From Prinia subflava (taxonomy: Eukaryota > Chordata > Aves > Passeriformes > Cisticolidae), in assembly GCF_021018805.1 (NCBI RefSeq), contig NC_086247.1, forward strand, positions 144,762,378-144,826,377: DNA of 64,000 bases, given 5' to 3'. The position numbers and the translations under genes were made by a program. The notes beneath the pieces were generated by a model. It was not told the DNA's origin. It worked only from the letters and a program-made list of their open reading frames with translations, and ran no database searches. Numbering within the stretch: position 1 is the first letter of the stretch; each line of letters starts with the position of its first letter. Shown piece by piece: positions 38,206-52,200 of the stretch.

Positions 38206-41200
38206 CCAAAAGAATTAAACTGTGTCCTTAAAATATAAGTTTCTCTAGTGTTTACAGCTTCTCTGAGAGGAAGGAGTGCTGTGATCACAGACTCTGAGAC
38301 AGCATTGATGATCAGCAACTATTTTAGGCTACACAAATTAAGTCCTGGCTGTTTATACCTGAGGGCCACTGAGCCTGGGCCTCCAGGAGGCAGTGCCAGG
38401 GACCCTCTCTTCTCCTTTGTGGCAGCACCACACATGGGAGACCCTCAGGTCTGCGGCACCTTCTGCTGAGATACATCAGACTCTCCCAGGAGAAAAGCTG
38501 CTGTCACAGCAAAACCACAACTCGTACCCGCCCTTCAAACCAACAGGGGATGAATGGGATGCTCTTCACACTGACTTTAAGGAGAGTGAGTCACAGAGCA
38601 AGGGGCAGGGTGTCACTGCGGATTAAGAGCTGGTTATGAGAGAGGAGAGGAAGATTTGTCATGAGCTGCTGCTCCTCGGCGCGTACAGAGATTAGTGGTA
38701 CCCCATCGGCAAATTGTCTCTGTTAGGAAGAACTGGGGAGGATTTAGAAAAATTCTGGATGGATTTAAATACATTGAGGGATTAAGGAGTACAATGGTAG
38801 ATTAAATTCAGCTGGAATAAGTCTGACAGAATAATAGACATTAACAAAAATAATACTTTGGGGAGAAAAAAAAAAGAAAAAGCAAAGGTATTCTTTAAAC
38901 TCCTCATAGTCTGTGCTCTGAGGCTGTGGAAAATTTGAAGAGAAGGTTTTCTGTGAATATATACATAAACCCTGCTCTTCATATGGTAGCATATATTTTC
39001 AGACTTGAAAATTTAAAAGAAAGCATACAAGTCCTGAAGGCCATTTCCCAACATTTCTAAACCACAAACTAGTCTAATATGTATCACTGAGGTCAAGAGT
39101 TCAGAAGGAGATTTTTTTTAAAAGAGATTTTTCTAATTGTTAAGCAGATACATAATCACATTAACTAATTGTTTGTAGAATTATAACCATAACCTTATTT
39201 ATTTTCAGAAGGAATACTCTTGCTGCAGGGTATTAGGCAAGAGGAATTCACTTCTGATATCTGCCTATCCTTGGCCTAGGCTGCAGTGCACATGTGAGGA
39301 TCATGTAAGGAAAACGTGGCATCATTCCTGACCTCTGCAGTAGAGAATGAATCAGTTAGACTGATTTTTTTTTCTCATTAGTATTCTCATTTATTTGGTC
39401 TGATGTTCCTAGTACTCCTGGGATAGAATATCTGTTTTGCTAGTTTTTGACTGGGTTTTGGGCAAGTGCCTGAATAATGGCAATTTTATAGACACCCTTT
39501 CACTGTTTAAGTTTTCCCTCAGGGAACTGAGGAAATACTATCTTTTGAATACTCTTTTAATGTCTTTTCATCTTTCTTTCTTGATTATTAGCAGTGTAAA
39601 CACAACAGTACCCAAACCAAAAAAAAGAAGAAAAAAAAGGCAAATTAAAGAACTAATGTTTTTTGTTTGTCAAAGCACTGTTTTCCCAGGATAGATGGAT
39701 CCTTAGGTGGTCCTTACAGAGGCAGATCCCAGCTGAACACTTCTCTTGCCCTCCCTCAGAATTTTTCCAGAATTATCTTTGACTTTATTTCTTAGCAGTT
39801 ACTTTTGAGCTATCCTGTGTTTAGTGCCAGTTTTAGAAAATCAGGCAGTAGGATGTCCGAGGTGGCCCAAAATAACCTCCAGTCTTGCGCTGGTGGCTGC
39901 TGCTGCGAGCTGACTCAGGGTCTGGGGTCAGTCTGTACTGCTGGGAATGCGTTTCCTTCAGCAGGGCTCTTCTCACGCCTTCATCCCAGCAGCAGGAACT
40001 GGAAATTGCTTTCCTGCTCTTTGTCCTTTTCCCTTGACAGCTTTTAGCAGGCAAAGTCACCGTGGCTGGTGTGCAGCAGCCCTTGCCCACGGAGAGGCAG
40101 TGCCCAAGCCCCGGCGTCCTGGCTCCTCCTGTTCTCCCTGCCAAGCAGGGCAGAGGGGAGACAGGATGGGAAAGAAACCAAGCCTGATGCTGGCCCATGA
40201 AGGTGGTGGTTAAAAATGCTGAAGTCACCTGTCCCAACAGCCCCCCCTGTACTGGATTTAATATTTTGTATTCATTACAGCAGTAATAAGCGAATAGACA
40301 GTTCCTAGCACATCTGTATGCCATTTTGCAGAAGCTCTGAGTCTCGTCACTCAGCCTCAGTCCATGACAGACATTCCTGCTCTTTTCCAGGCAAGGAGGG
40401 AGAGTGGCAGCTTGGCTGGAGCTGGCCAGGCTGCCCCTCCCAGCCTCCCACCAGCAGGGATTTTGCCTGCACCAGTCAATGTCCACACTGCTGCCAAATG
40501 GTGTTAGCAGCCAGAGAAAACTAGTCCTCAACATTATTCCTCCTGAAGACAGGCTCCTTATTTGACTCTCTAATGTATTCCATATGGTATTCCAGACTCA
40601 TATTTCTGAACTTTGATTTCTCTTTTTTTAGGTTTTAGCTTTTTATCTTCAGTACTAAGGAGACTGTGCTGCATATTAAGAAAGAGATACTGTTATAGAC
40701 TGTTGCTCTATCAGTGACAGGAAGCTGATTTGATGTCAATCAGAGCAAAGATATTACAAGAAATGGCCAGGTGGAACTTCCTTAAATAATTATTTAAACT
40801 ATGGGATTCATCTTTCTTAAAATTCATTATTTAAAAAGACTAGAGGAAAAAATTACTCTCAGTTCTCATATCAGTACTAAAAAAAAGTCAATCTTCATTG
40901 TAAAAAAAAGTTCCTATTTGTGTCCACTAAGAGAATGACTGTTAAAAAATCTTAAATATAAACACTCAGAATAAATATAGCGGTAGGCACGACAAACAAA
41001 ATTATATTTTTTCAGATAAAAACTCAGATTAGCTCCTACAGTAAAGTACCACCACAAGAAGTGGATATTTGGTGAACCTGTCCAGGCAGATCTTCTGGTA
41101 AACTTCCTTTTTTGCTAACATGTGAATTGGTGGGATGAAGAACCAAATGAGAAAGAATCTTACAGTTCTAACCCAACACTTGGCCTGCAGGGCATAATCT

Positions 41201-44200
41201 GTGTGTAGCTCACATTGTTTAATAAAAGTTGATTACTGAAATTAAATTCAACAGATTTCATCCATTCAGCTTCTGTTTTCAAGAGCTTTGGATATGTGTC
41301 TTGTTACCCATGTGTTTAATATCTTTTCCCTTTAAGGCACATTGCTAGGTGTAAGGCTGAAATGTGGTTATTTCAGAATTTAGAGTGAAAGCCAGACTGC
41401 CTCATTTAGGTACCAAACTGCTGGATGCTGCACACATTCCCCAAGGATGTCATCCACTTCATTTCACATCACTGAGCTTCTTGGGAGACAGGTGAAGACA
41501 CCCACACGGGGAGGTTAGACACCTTCTTCCCTCCACTGATTAGAAGGGGCCTTTGAAGACTCCAGAAGACAGCCCAGACTGCAAAGTATCTCCCTGTTTC
41601 ACTGAGACGTGCCAAACGAGAGGATGTTTGGGGATCCAGCATGTCTAATGCTGCTCTGCTGACAGGCACAGTGCCCAGGATCCTCTGTCTGTCTTCTGCT
41701 TATTGCTGTGGGGCTTGGAAAGTGAAGCAGGAGATGGAAGGCACCTTGCTGAAGCTGGTCTGGGTAGTTTTAACTCCCATATGCTGGAAGAGTGCTCTGT
41801 GTACCAGAAATTAGAGATAACTCTGTCCATCATCCTCTTGATGGCTCAGTGGTTCATCCTCAGGCCTAAAAGCAACAAAGAGAAATAATGCACAGAAGAC
41901 AACCTGGCTCTTGCAGCACTCAGGAGTAAGGAAGGCTGCTGGTCCAAACTTAGTTTTTTGAGCATGTGTGCATTTAAAGTGATCTTAAAGTCAACATAAG
42001 TCTAAATAAAATGTCTTCTTCCAAAAAGTCCCAGGTGCTGGCTAGAAGCTCTGCTTCATTTTCTGATTTAGATGTGTATTAAATACTATTAAGCTGAGCT
42101 CCAGTGCAGCCAAACTTTTGAACTTTATCTCCTGGGGAAATAAATGCAGTGGCCATGCGACTCTGCTCGAGTTTGGGCAGCAAAAGAGGCTGGGTGTGAG
42201 TGGTGTTTACCAGCCCAGAAAATACACTTACTGATGCTGCTGGGAGGATGCTGGAGTGAAGCATTCTGGCAGCTTTCAGTCTGCAGAGAAATGCCTTGCA
42301 ATTTTATTGTGGTGCTCATCACTCTTGAAAATGGGCAAACTGGCCATCATTGCCTGTGTTCTGATCTAAGCGAATTTTAGGTGGATTGAACCCTACCTTA
42401 CTTAAGATTTTTCTGTGGATTAGACTGACATTTAGGTTTAAAGAGTGCAATTCCCAGTGTCAGGCCCATTTCTGTACTGTATATTATTCTTCATTTTTGC
42501 AGAAAATGATTCAATTGAATTAATCTGACAGAGCTGCCTGGATGTCCATTATAGTGCTGCATTACAATTGCTAAACAGAGCATTGGGAGGGCACTAGATA
42601 GAGTCTGGTAAAGACAATACATAATTTAAATGATGGCACTAAGGGGGAGTTTCAGAGTGCAGTAAGTGGGTTTCCAAAGGCAATTGGGGAGGAGGAAAAG
42701 CAAGTGAGAGCAACTGCCTGTGAGCCTGACATAATCTGAGTGTAACTCTGACCTGCAGGTGTTCTCCTTGGGCTGAGAGCAGGCTTGGCACACGCAGCCA
42801 TCAAGCCATCTGTATGCCTGCATCAGATTTCTTGCTACCAAAATGCTTCAATTCATGCAATTGTTTTGACAGGCATGTTGGGGAATACAGAACATACAGT
42901 TTTCATCATTGTTTTCTTCTGTTTTTCCTCTTGTTCCCTTTGACATTGTCCACTGGCTCATATTAGAGTTTGAGCTCCATTTAGCTCAGCATGCAGAGCT
43001 GGCCATGCTGCCAGTGTCACTCCCCACAGAACTCCTCCTGTGCCTTCATTTACATGTTTCCTTTTTGTTCTTTAACCAGAAGGGGAAACTTTGAGCCTTG
43101 AATGCATAAATCATTAGGTCCAGGTCAAAAATAGGCCATTATTCAAAATGTTTGTTCTCACTCATCAGATCTGTAGTTAATCTTGGGAATTTCTTGAAAA
43201 CGTGGACTCCATTTGTAACATTGTTCAGAGGATTGGAGCATGAAGATGAACTGGTCTTGAGCTCAGCATCCAATATTCAGCATTACTCTTGTGTTAAAGT
43301 GGTCTAACTGGCCATTCATGAAGCAGGTCTGGTCCACAAGACTCTGGTCTCCTACTCTATTTCGTCATAGCAGGACTTTGGCAAGACTTCCAGTTCACCA
43401 GGGAGGCAGAAGTTAACTTCACTGGGATCAGGGTTCTCCAAATATACTCCAAAATCAGCAAGATGTGCTCCAAAACCAGTCCGAACGCCTGTGCTAAGAA
43501 AATTGGGAACAAAATTTTAGATAGGGGAATGAGCAAAGTTTTTGAGTTAATATTCAGGTTGCATGGTATCTGCTACCACATCTCCTCTATATTTGGTAGG
43601 GAGGGGTATATAGAGTCAAGTTATGGTGTTTCTATTCTTAGATCCAGAAAGGATTGTCTTTTATATAACAATATTGGGCACCTGACAAGGAAAGTTGGTG
43701 TAATTGCCTTCATTTTTTGGGCAGTGGAGTTGCAGAAAGGTCAGGAAGATGTCTTGACCAGGGTAACTTGATAGACCTCTCCCAGATGAAGACAAATTCT
43801 GTTCCTTATTAATTATTTTTTTACCTACAGGGATTCTCTCACTTATGTATAAAACCACTGAAGACAGTGGGATTGTATAGACAGATTTAAAAAAAAAATG
43901 GCTAGCATTACTCTGCATTTTGTAGCAGGAACCAAGGAGAAACTCACATAAATGTTCTAAGTTGTGCCAACTTCCTGGGAGCAGATTTTAAAAATTACTT
44001 CTCATCACTGCATTTTTCTTGTAAATTGAAAAGTTAAATCTTAATAGTCAATAGCAGAGGAAGATTATCATTCAGTGTTCTATTATTCAAATTACCTCTG
44101 TAAGTGGATTGTTGCTTAAAATATTTCTGTTTTCAGCTTCCTTACTGGGAGGGATCTAGACACTGGAAGATACAAAATCTTATTTTCACCAGACAATCTA

Positions 44201-44420
44201 ATTTTCTTGTATTCAATGTCCAGTACACTTTGTGGAAACACTTTGACAATTACATAAAGTTGGGCTTCCAAGTCCACTCCTGAGCATTTAAATGGATTGC
44301 ACTAATTTTCAGAAGTGCTCAGCAGCTCACATTAAAATTGATATATTTATTCTTCTGCTTTCATTTCAGATTCATATCTAAATAAAATGGGTTTATAGCC
44401 TAGATGTGCCTTTTTAAATT

Positions 44421-44560
44421 TTGGTTGTTTGTTCGTGTGTTTTGTTGTTGTTGTTGCTGTTTTGTTTTGTTTGGGTTTTGTTTATTTGGGGGTTTTTGGT
44501 GGTTGGTTTGTTGTTTTGGCTTGGTTTGGTTTTTTTGGTAGGGGGGAGGTTTGTGTGTGT
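44421..44560 (+). repeat. G/T-rich low-complexity block
   Basis: About 140 bases almost without A or C. It contains GTTGTTGTTGTT, TTTTG repeats, TTTGGG, GGTTTGG words and a final TGTGTGTG. It is the longest of the four blocks of this composition and includes a run of six G near 44541. Confidence 0.88.
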
Positions 44561-45527
44561 TAGATAAAACTCCTGATTAACTTACAGGGAGCTGATTGGC
44601 TCGGGATTATTTTAGATAAACCAAGTAGATCTGAATTGGATTATTTGTTTTTGACATGATTAAACTGGATACAGAATTTTTCATGGATATGTCATGATGT
44701 TAAATCATACTTCAGAGTCTTGAACTGAGCTGGAGAGTCATTTCATCTGCAGGGATAATGCAGTGCTACCATATAATATTGGCTTTTTTTAGCAGAGATA
44801 TAAGCCATATTCTCCAGGAATTATAATAGTGTAAGAGCCATGCCCTGAAAAGTGAGATCAAACAAAAGCAGTTGTGAAATATTTTGCAGATGACACTCTG
44901 AAAGACTTTAAAGCTATATCTATCAATCTATCTTTCTTTATAAACCCCAAAGGAAATATTTATATTTCATTCCCCACTTATTTATTGTTTGTCATTACTG
45001 TGTCAAAATATATTCTGCCAATAATGTGAGACAGAGATTGGCATCTGAGTAAGACAGAGTTCTGCTACTGCTTCAATAGGGTCTGAATCTGAGGACTAAA
45101 AAAATAACAATTAGGGTAGCACTCAGAGATGATATTAGAAGATAAAACAATGGAAGGAAGCACATTATACATGAATTTTATATACTTTCTAACTCTCCTT
45201 TCATCTTCCAAGAGAATTGGAGATGGAAACCTGAAAAGGACCTCAAAAGAATTATTTTAAACACTGGGATTTATCACATTTTCTTTTAGCTGCTGCTATT
45301 ACAGTTACCTTGAAAGAAGGTGCAAAAAAGAAATCTATAGGAAATGGAATGAGAGCAAAGGTAGGAAACCCAATGTAAGCACTGTGTCAAGATCTCATCT
45401 GGCAACATCTATATTACCTGAAAAAAGGTGTTCTGCCATCCAGCAGCTGACTCTTCCTAGGGCCAAAATCTAGACCAAAGGTGACCAGAAACCTTCAAGG
45501 CAATAAAACAAAGTAGTGGTAAAATCA

Positions 45528-45735
45528 AATCATAGATTATCCTGAGTTGGAAGGGACCCATGAGATCACTGAAGTCCAATTCCTTCCACTGCACAGGACA
45601 CCCCAAAAATCACACCATGTGCCCAAGAATATTGTCCAAACACTTTTTGGACTACACTTCTTGAGCACTTCTTGAAGTACAGCCGAGAGTGCTGTGACCT
45701 GGGGAGCCTGTTCCAGTGGCCAACTGCAGAAACCA
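45528..45735 (-). mobile_element. CR1 LINE fragment, 3' end
   Basis: On the + strand it begins AATCATAGATTATCCTGAG, then TTGGAAGGGACCCATGAGATCAC and AAGTCCAATTCC. This is the reverse complement of the CR1 3' end, starting at its terminal octamers. It continues through a degraded stretch to GGGGAGCCTGTTCCAGTGGCC near 45697-45720, a conserved CR1 3' UTR block. The copy is 5'-truncated, as is usual for CR1. The longer + strand open frame that starts at 45716 runs out of this fragment and is not a gene. Confidence 0.9.
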
Positions 45736-45832
45736 TTCGTTTTCTTGGACACAGAAAGGCTTAGCCAGCCTCAAGAGAACTTGGAAAACAAGTAGCATCC
45801 ATGAGAGCTCCTTTTTCTGCTTTGGTGTTGTC

Positions 45833-45849
45833 TTTTTTTTTTTTTTTTT
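45833..45849 (+). repeat. Poly-T run (17)
   Basis: Seventeen T residues followed by CCCCAG, giving a strong splice-acceptor look. The sequence after it has no family motif and no phase match, so it is treated as a simple repeat. Confidence 0.85.
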
Positions 45850-47773
45850 CCCCAGCTCATGCTGTGTATCTCTGAGGCCTATGCAAATTGTCATTTTGTT
45901 TTTAAGGGTTTACTGTTACTGGTGTACTGGAATGCCTTATCACAGACTCCTGGAAGAAAATGCATACGAGTTGGCCCTGGAATGTGAGGACCCACAGCCC
46001 AGGAGCTCTCTCTGTGCTGTACTGCTTGGAGTGCCAGCAAGGCCCAGCACCAGAGGAGTTCCCAGTTCCCCCACTGGGAACTGCAATGAACATCTTGACA
46101 GTTCAGACGAAGCAGTGTGGGCCCTACCCTTAATTTTTCTCCAAGTCTTTGGCCTTGATAAAATAGTTCAGTTGTCAGGGTTGTCTAAACAATTTTCTTT
46201 CTACTGTTACAACTTCAGTCTGGATTGTCTCGCTATTGTTCCTTATCTGAACACTTATTTTTTGTCTTTCTTGGTTTGTCTAACACTTCCCGTTGCATTA
46301 ATTCCACAGCTGTTGAACCCTCACAATCAATAGATGATACATATTTCTAAGAAAATCCCCACTCCCTAACACAGAAACTGAATCAAGCAGGCTGAAAACT
46401 AAGCATAGGATGTGAAAGATCACAAACGTCATCTCTTCTACAAGTATTGAGTGCTTGCACTGAGGATGTGTGGGAGGGCCACAGGCAGGAGAATAGGTGA
46501 TGTTTGAAAGATTGTCCTTGTGAAAGCCTGAAATGAGATGGGTGATGTGGGTCAATGGTGCTGTTGCAAGGTAGATTAGTTTGCTTAGCACTGTGCTGGT
46601 GGAAATGGTGTGATCCTCTCCATGTAAACAAAGTTAAAGGCAATCACAGTACAAACCATGCAACAATGATCAAAATGAAGCACTGAAAAAAAGCAAAACA
46701 TTAATTGAGTGTGGAAAATCATGGCCTGGCATTTTTAGAGAAAGGTTTTGAATATTCTACTCTCCTACAACACAGCTGTCATAGAACTCTAATAAGCAGT
46801 ACTAGACTGTGTCAGTGTTGTGAAGTTGAAAAATTGCATTGGAAAATGCTGTGATTGTAATAATTCTTAATGGGAATCCTCAAATACGACTTTGAAATCA
46901 GTAATAATATTGGTACCATAGAATACTCCTCCTGCAGCTTTCCTGAGCTGTTATGAATGATAATTCCTTAGCCTATCAAACTGCATCTGAGTGTGTGAAC
47001 CTTTGTGTTTGATACTGCGTGAGAGTTACTAGGACTGCTCTTGGATGCTTGCAAGACCATGGCCTTCCTGCACCATTTCCCCACCCATTTCCCCTTCAGC
47101 ATTATTGCTGTTTGTAGCATTCAAATGCTCTGGTTACACCCCCCATTTACTGCTGCTGCATCGGTTCGTTGCAGCATATCTTGTTTTTGAAGCTGGGAAT
47201 GCTTTTTCAAGGGAGGGGTAAGCTGGGAGTAGGGGGTTGAGCTTTGCAAGTGAGGCTCCCTTGGTTAAAAAGCAGCACCAATGCACACAGCAGCCTTTGC
47301 CTGCATCAGACTTGCTATTACAGTAAAAGCCCACGTGCTGACACCAATCATCTCTGTAAAATTTAAGCCAGCCTCTTTGGGAGAAAAGATTTAATTAACA
47401 CATAAACCCCAGAGCAACTATGACAATCTGCTTTCATAGTGATGGCAATAATCACATTTCTATCCACTGTCAGTCCTTGAAATATAAAGGTTTTATGAAT
47501 AATCTATAGTATTTTTTTTTTCCTTACACAATCAATCAGATTCTTTTGTTACTTTCACGCAAGAACATTTCTGTCCTAGACATCTAGAAAAACTCTATAT
47601 TTATCTGGTGCCTTGAGGGGCTACCTCTGGTGGTGTGACAGGAGGTCTCTTGAGCATTTTGGGCTAGTAGCATGAAGGCAGGCTGAGCAATTCCATCCTA
47701 ACCAAGATCCACATGAGATATCCTATTATTTAAATAGAGGTGCCCTTAGGGCAGTGCATGCAGAAACCAGTGC

Positions 47774-47880
47774 AAAAAAAAAAAAAACCACCAAAAACCA
47801 ACAACCAAACCAACTCAAACACACAAAACCCAAGTCAAGACAACAAAAAAACCAACCAAAAAACAAAACCCAACCCCCCC
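47774..47880 (+). repeat. A/C-rich low-complexity block
   Basis: It opens with a 13-A run, followed by about 95 bases of A and C words (ACCAACC, AAAACCC, CAACC) and a final run of seven C. Composition matches the block at 12246-12314. It could be an aged retroposon tail, but no body was identified. Confidence 0.85.
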
Positions 47881-49151
47881 AGTGTTCACTGCAGACAATA
47901 AATAAAATAGTGGCAATGAATTACCATGAAGTAAAGTTAGATAAAAAAACTTCAACTCTGAGGTGGAAATAGTGACCTTTGAAAAAAAGCTTTGGAAAAA
48001 ATCTTTTTCCTTTAGTCCAGTTGGAAGGATTGTGTCTCATACTACATGCTTTTTTTGACACCTTCTTCTCCTACTTATCATAAATCCTTGAAGGAAAAAA
48101 TACAGAACCTTTTTTCCTTTGGGTTAATCTCAGCAAAGTTGCTTCTGCTTTACCATGGCATAAGTTAGGTAAGCTTGTAAAGTATAATTTTATGGTCTTC
48201 AAGGCTTTAACAACATTGAGAATAAATCTATGATCATGATTTAGACAGCAAATGTGCCTCTGTTATTTTCACTGGACAGTGTGATAGCATTTCCACATCT
48301 TTTTACTTTCTTAATACTTTCTTATTTGGTTCCACAGTACTGAACAAAAACTAAGCAAGGTATGATCTGTATATTAGGGATAGAATGTTCTTAATACATC
48401 TTTAGAGTTACATCAACTCTAATAATCTGAAATTTTTGCAAATACAAATTTTGCATCTAGATAAGTGCTTTTTAAAATGATAGCAGTCATCTTGTGTTAG
48501 GCTTGATTGCAACCTGTTTTCTAAATTAAAAAATGTAAATGTGGCATTGACAAAGGTTAAAAAGATTTAAAGGGGGCTCTGTCAGCAGTGTATACACACA
48601 CCAACCTAAATCCTATGTATCTAATCAGTGTCCTCTGGACTGTGTGCCTTGCTCCATTGTTTACTTTCAAATCCATAGTAATTTTGTATCCTTTCACTGG
48701 GCAAAGATTCATTTCAAAATCTAATGAATTTAAAAATATGCTTTTCACCTGTCCATTTGATACCGAGCCTGCAATTTGACTTTCATTGTTTGTTTCCCTC
48801 CTTGTCTCGTCAATCCTTTTCTTTCTTTCTGTCCTTTTACTTTATTACATTTTTTATTGAGGACTGAGATGAACTGGTTGCTGCATCATGGGCCCATTAC
48901 ACTTCCTAACAATTCCATTTGCACCTTATTGTTTGTCTTATTGCTGGAAAATTCAGGTGATTCATCATGCCTGAAGAAGCACCTGATCCCAATTCCCTTG
49001 ATATCACGATTACTATGTGACAGGAATACAGTTAGTGGTGGCTTTCAGACTCAAAGAGGCCAAGGTGATAACTCTTTTGGGACCTTTAGCCTCTCAAGTA
49101 TTGATGAGTTCCATTTTTTTAATGCTCTGTTTTCTTGCTCCCTTTCAACAG

Positions 49152-49238
49152 CCCCCTGAGTGTGGAAAAGGGCTTGGAGTTAATAAAGGAAGTGGCAGAT
49201 CTGCTGAAGCTGCACATGAGTGTCTTCGATGATGTCAA
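49152..49238 (+). CDS. PTPRN2: PTPRN2 coding exon G: first part of the mature ectodomain
   Basis: An 87-bp exon with a C/T-rich acceptor TTTCAACAG and donor GTATGT. Its first base C joins the GA of exon F to give Asp, then 28 codons read P-L-S-V-E-K-G-L-E-L to ...V-F-D-D-V, leaving two bases (AA). It is symmetric (phase 2-2). It matches human PTPRN2 D-P-L-R-P-E-E-G, followed by a helix ending L-L-Q-V and then S-x-F-A-D-V-E, as recalled. This is the first helix of the compact membrane-proximal ectodomain (Receptor_IA-2 family, Pfam PF11548), shared by PTPRN and PTPRN2. The next expected exon would begin near V-L-G-P-A-V-T-F in human, and I could not find it before 64000. Confidence 0.95.
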
Positions 49239-52200
49239 GTATGTACATGGGATTTTCTCCTTTTTTATTTTATTGGATGTCTCATTATTTTTGTATAGTT
49301 TGTCTTACAAGGAAATATCTGCTCTTTACTGTCAAAATTAAAGAAAATGGGTAAGAGGGAAAAAAGAATATTGATGGTATTTGTAACATTCCCTACGAAC
49401 GGGAACAAATTGTTTTGAGAAAATGATAATGCAATTTTTTTCTGCTTTCATAGGGGAAAAAAAATCTGTTCCAACTGCTATACAAATATTACCAACTTTA
49501 TTTAACAGTTCCTAGATAAGGAAAGTCTTCTGAAGGGTCATTATACCCAGCATTGCTAGGGGGAAAAAAAACCATGAGAGATGGATCAAAGCTTGTGTGC
49601 CTGGCTTTGAGTCTGGCACGTGGCGCACTAGGTCATGCATTTTGGTCAGCTGCTTATTTAACAAGTCACAGGGAGTTCAGCTGTGCTGAGCACTGGTTTT
49701 CCTCCTGTGATTCATTCTGATGAATGCTCTGCATGTTAATCTCATGAACTAGGAGGTTATGATCTGCCACGTCCAGTAAAGAGTTTTAGATTGAGGATTT
49801 TCTGAAGGCATTTCGGAAGAAACATGTACTTCACAAAACTTCATCCTCTCTGTATAAAACAGAAGTAGTTTGATGTAGAGGTTGAAAAGTGAAAAGAAGG
49901 GCCAGCTGTAAGGGAGTTTAACTGATGTCTGGGTAGCATCCAGCTCCTGCCTGTGTTTCAGATGTTTGGGATTACTTTCCTTGGCCCATGAGTTGGGTTG
50001 CTGAAGTGCATTGTCTTTTTCAGCCTCACCTGTGCTGCCATCAGCTACTGTTTGATCTTCATTTACAGAATGGATTCATTGTTTAACACTCTGGTTTAAA
50101 TCATAGTCTGATGATGTTTCATCTTTAATGGAAGTGTTTATTCTTGATTGTGAAAAAAACCCCAAACCTGTACCCCTTCTATTACTGTATTTGTATGAAG
50201 AAATGGACTACTGGTCCATTGGTGGGAAATGGTGAGAAAATCTTTTCAAAAACCTGGAAAATACCAGGGATATTTGCTTTAGTTATTGAGAAGGAAAACA
50301 TTCCCATATTTTGTTTGTTTTGATTAATGTATTTTGGTTGTATTTCATGAAATACATTTTTTTATGAATACCAAGTTTTTAAGTTGAAAAAATTATATTC
50401 TATTATCTTTCTTGTAAAGAGAATTTGTTGCTCTGGGGTTTGAGCTCTAGCAGACAAAGTCTACTGCACATTTAAAGGAGAAATCCCATGGAACAATTTC
50501 TCTGCTGGAATCAGTGGGTTCAGCTTCATTAACTTCATTCATTTACAGTACAAGAGCACTTTCACCTACCTTTCTAATTGTTGGTATAAAACCTTTTGGT
50601 TATTTTTTTTATCATTTGATAAATCACAACACATTGCAGTTCATAGGCTGTAGATTTGTTCTGTAATGAAAAATATCCTTCCTGTGGTAGAGCCAGCTGT
50701 GATGGACTTTTCTTCTAATGTGCAGAATTAGATGCTTATTTTGCATCTATTACTATACAGTCACATGTCTATACTGAAAATATTGTATGGTCAATACCTT
50801 AAAAGTTTGGTATTAATTACAGGAAATCCAAATAGGACTGAGCATTCTTTTTATCCATACGATGTTTTTATCAGTCTTTGCCTGTTTAAAAATCAATAAA
50901 TTGGTGAAGGGTTGTTTTAAATCTCAAATCAGTGAAGAACTCATCCATAATAAATTTTCTTTGTTCACGAGAATGAGATGCTTTGACTCAGGTTAAACCC
51001 ATAAGGTGCCAAAGGACAGTGGGGCTGACCAGTAGATAAAGCTGAATTAGAAGCTTTAGACAAAGGCCTTGCCAAGAAAAGAGTTAACACTTTTGAGATT
51101 TATTGTTTTCTTGCCATTGCACCACTGTCAGTGGAAAACAGTACGAATCCAAAAACTCTGGTTAGCTTCTCAGTGGCCTCATGGAGAGGGGTTTCAGGAA
51201 AATCCTGATGTCATGTCATGGTCACCACTGATATATCAGGAAACGTTTCTCAGGAAATATGCTTCTTAGGCTAAGGCATCATTTGTTTTATTTCACTGGC
51301 AGCTAAAAGTATCCTTTTTCTTAGAGGATCTATTTTTTGTAAAAATTGAGAGGTTATTTAGGAAAAACTATCAGTCAGCCTGGAGAAAGAGGAGTTATAA
51401 AAGGGGTAAGAATTTGTCATACTATCCTACTTTAACTCTGACCTGAGTATTTTCTTGGTCTGGAATTCTCAAGTCTCTCTTCCCTCCAAGAATTTCCAAT
51501 GGTTAGAAAATAACAGTGTAGACTTGGATTTTTTAGATCATTGCAAAGATTTCAGAGTAATGACATGTTAATGAGAATCACGAGGTTAACTTGAGAGTAT
51601 AGACAAAGTCATCACATCAAACAGAAATAATACAAGAACTGAGTCAAGAGGGCAAGTGGTGAATTCTTTTAAAGTTCTTTAAATTCTCGGTTACCAGTTT
51701 GTTGTCCTTCCTCTGAAAAAAAATAAACCAACCCAAAGAAGATTTAAAGGAACTGCTTCAGTGATAAATTCCTGCCTTTAGTTAGTTTTGTCTGCAAATG
51801 TCTTTCATTCTTCGCTATATTTTTAGTTTTTCCCTGTGCTTTGGAGTTAGGTAAGTGGACAGTTGCTTTTTCCATGGATTCCTACCAACACTCAGTGTTA
51901 GCTCTTGATTAGCTGGTGCTTGGTAGTAATCAGCTTCTTTTATCTTCTGTTTTTCACAATCCTGCCAACTTTAACTGATAGGCTTCAGTTCAGTTCAAGC
52001 CTGGGATATCCCCAGGCTTGGCTTCCAGAGCATCCAGTCCATTTCTACAGCTGATTTGTTGTCAAGTTTGCATTGACAAAAACTTTGCTCACCCTGTGAA
52101 GCAGATGAGGGGGAATATATTTGGGGAATTCAGAATCAGAAATATTTCAACGTTGAACAAAAGATCTAACTTGTTAGTTGTCACTTCTGGATACAGCCCG

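Larger units (their letters stand above)
30214..49151 (+). other. PTPRN2: PTPRN2 intron F-G
   Basis: An 18,938-bp phase-2 intron, the longest complete one here. It holds three CR1 fragments (31545-32057 on +, 35829-36081 on -, 45528-45735 on -). It also holds a G/T-rich block (44421-44560), an A/C-rich block (47774-47880), A-rich runs (38157-38205), a short tandem duplication (38040-38085) and a 17-T run (45833-45849). A GC-richer stretch at about 39830-40540 contains a long antisense open frame that I do not accept as a gene. I saw no extra PTPRN2 exon and no RNA gene. Confidence 0.78.

Noticed and set aside
45716..46333. 205-codon + strand open frame
   Set aside because: It starts in an antisense CR1 fragment, crosses a 17-T run and has no domain or splice phase that fits PTPRN2.
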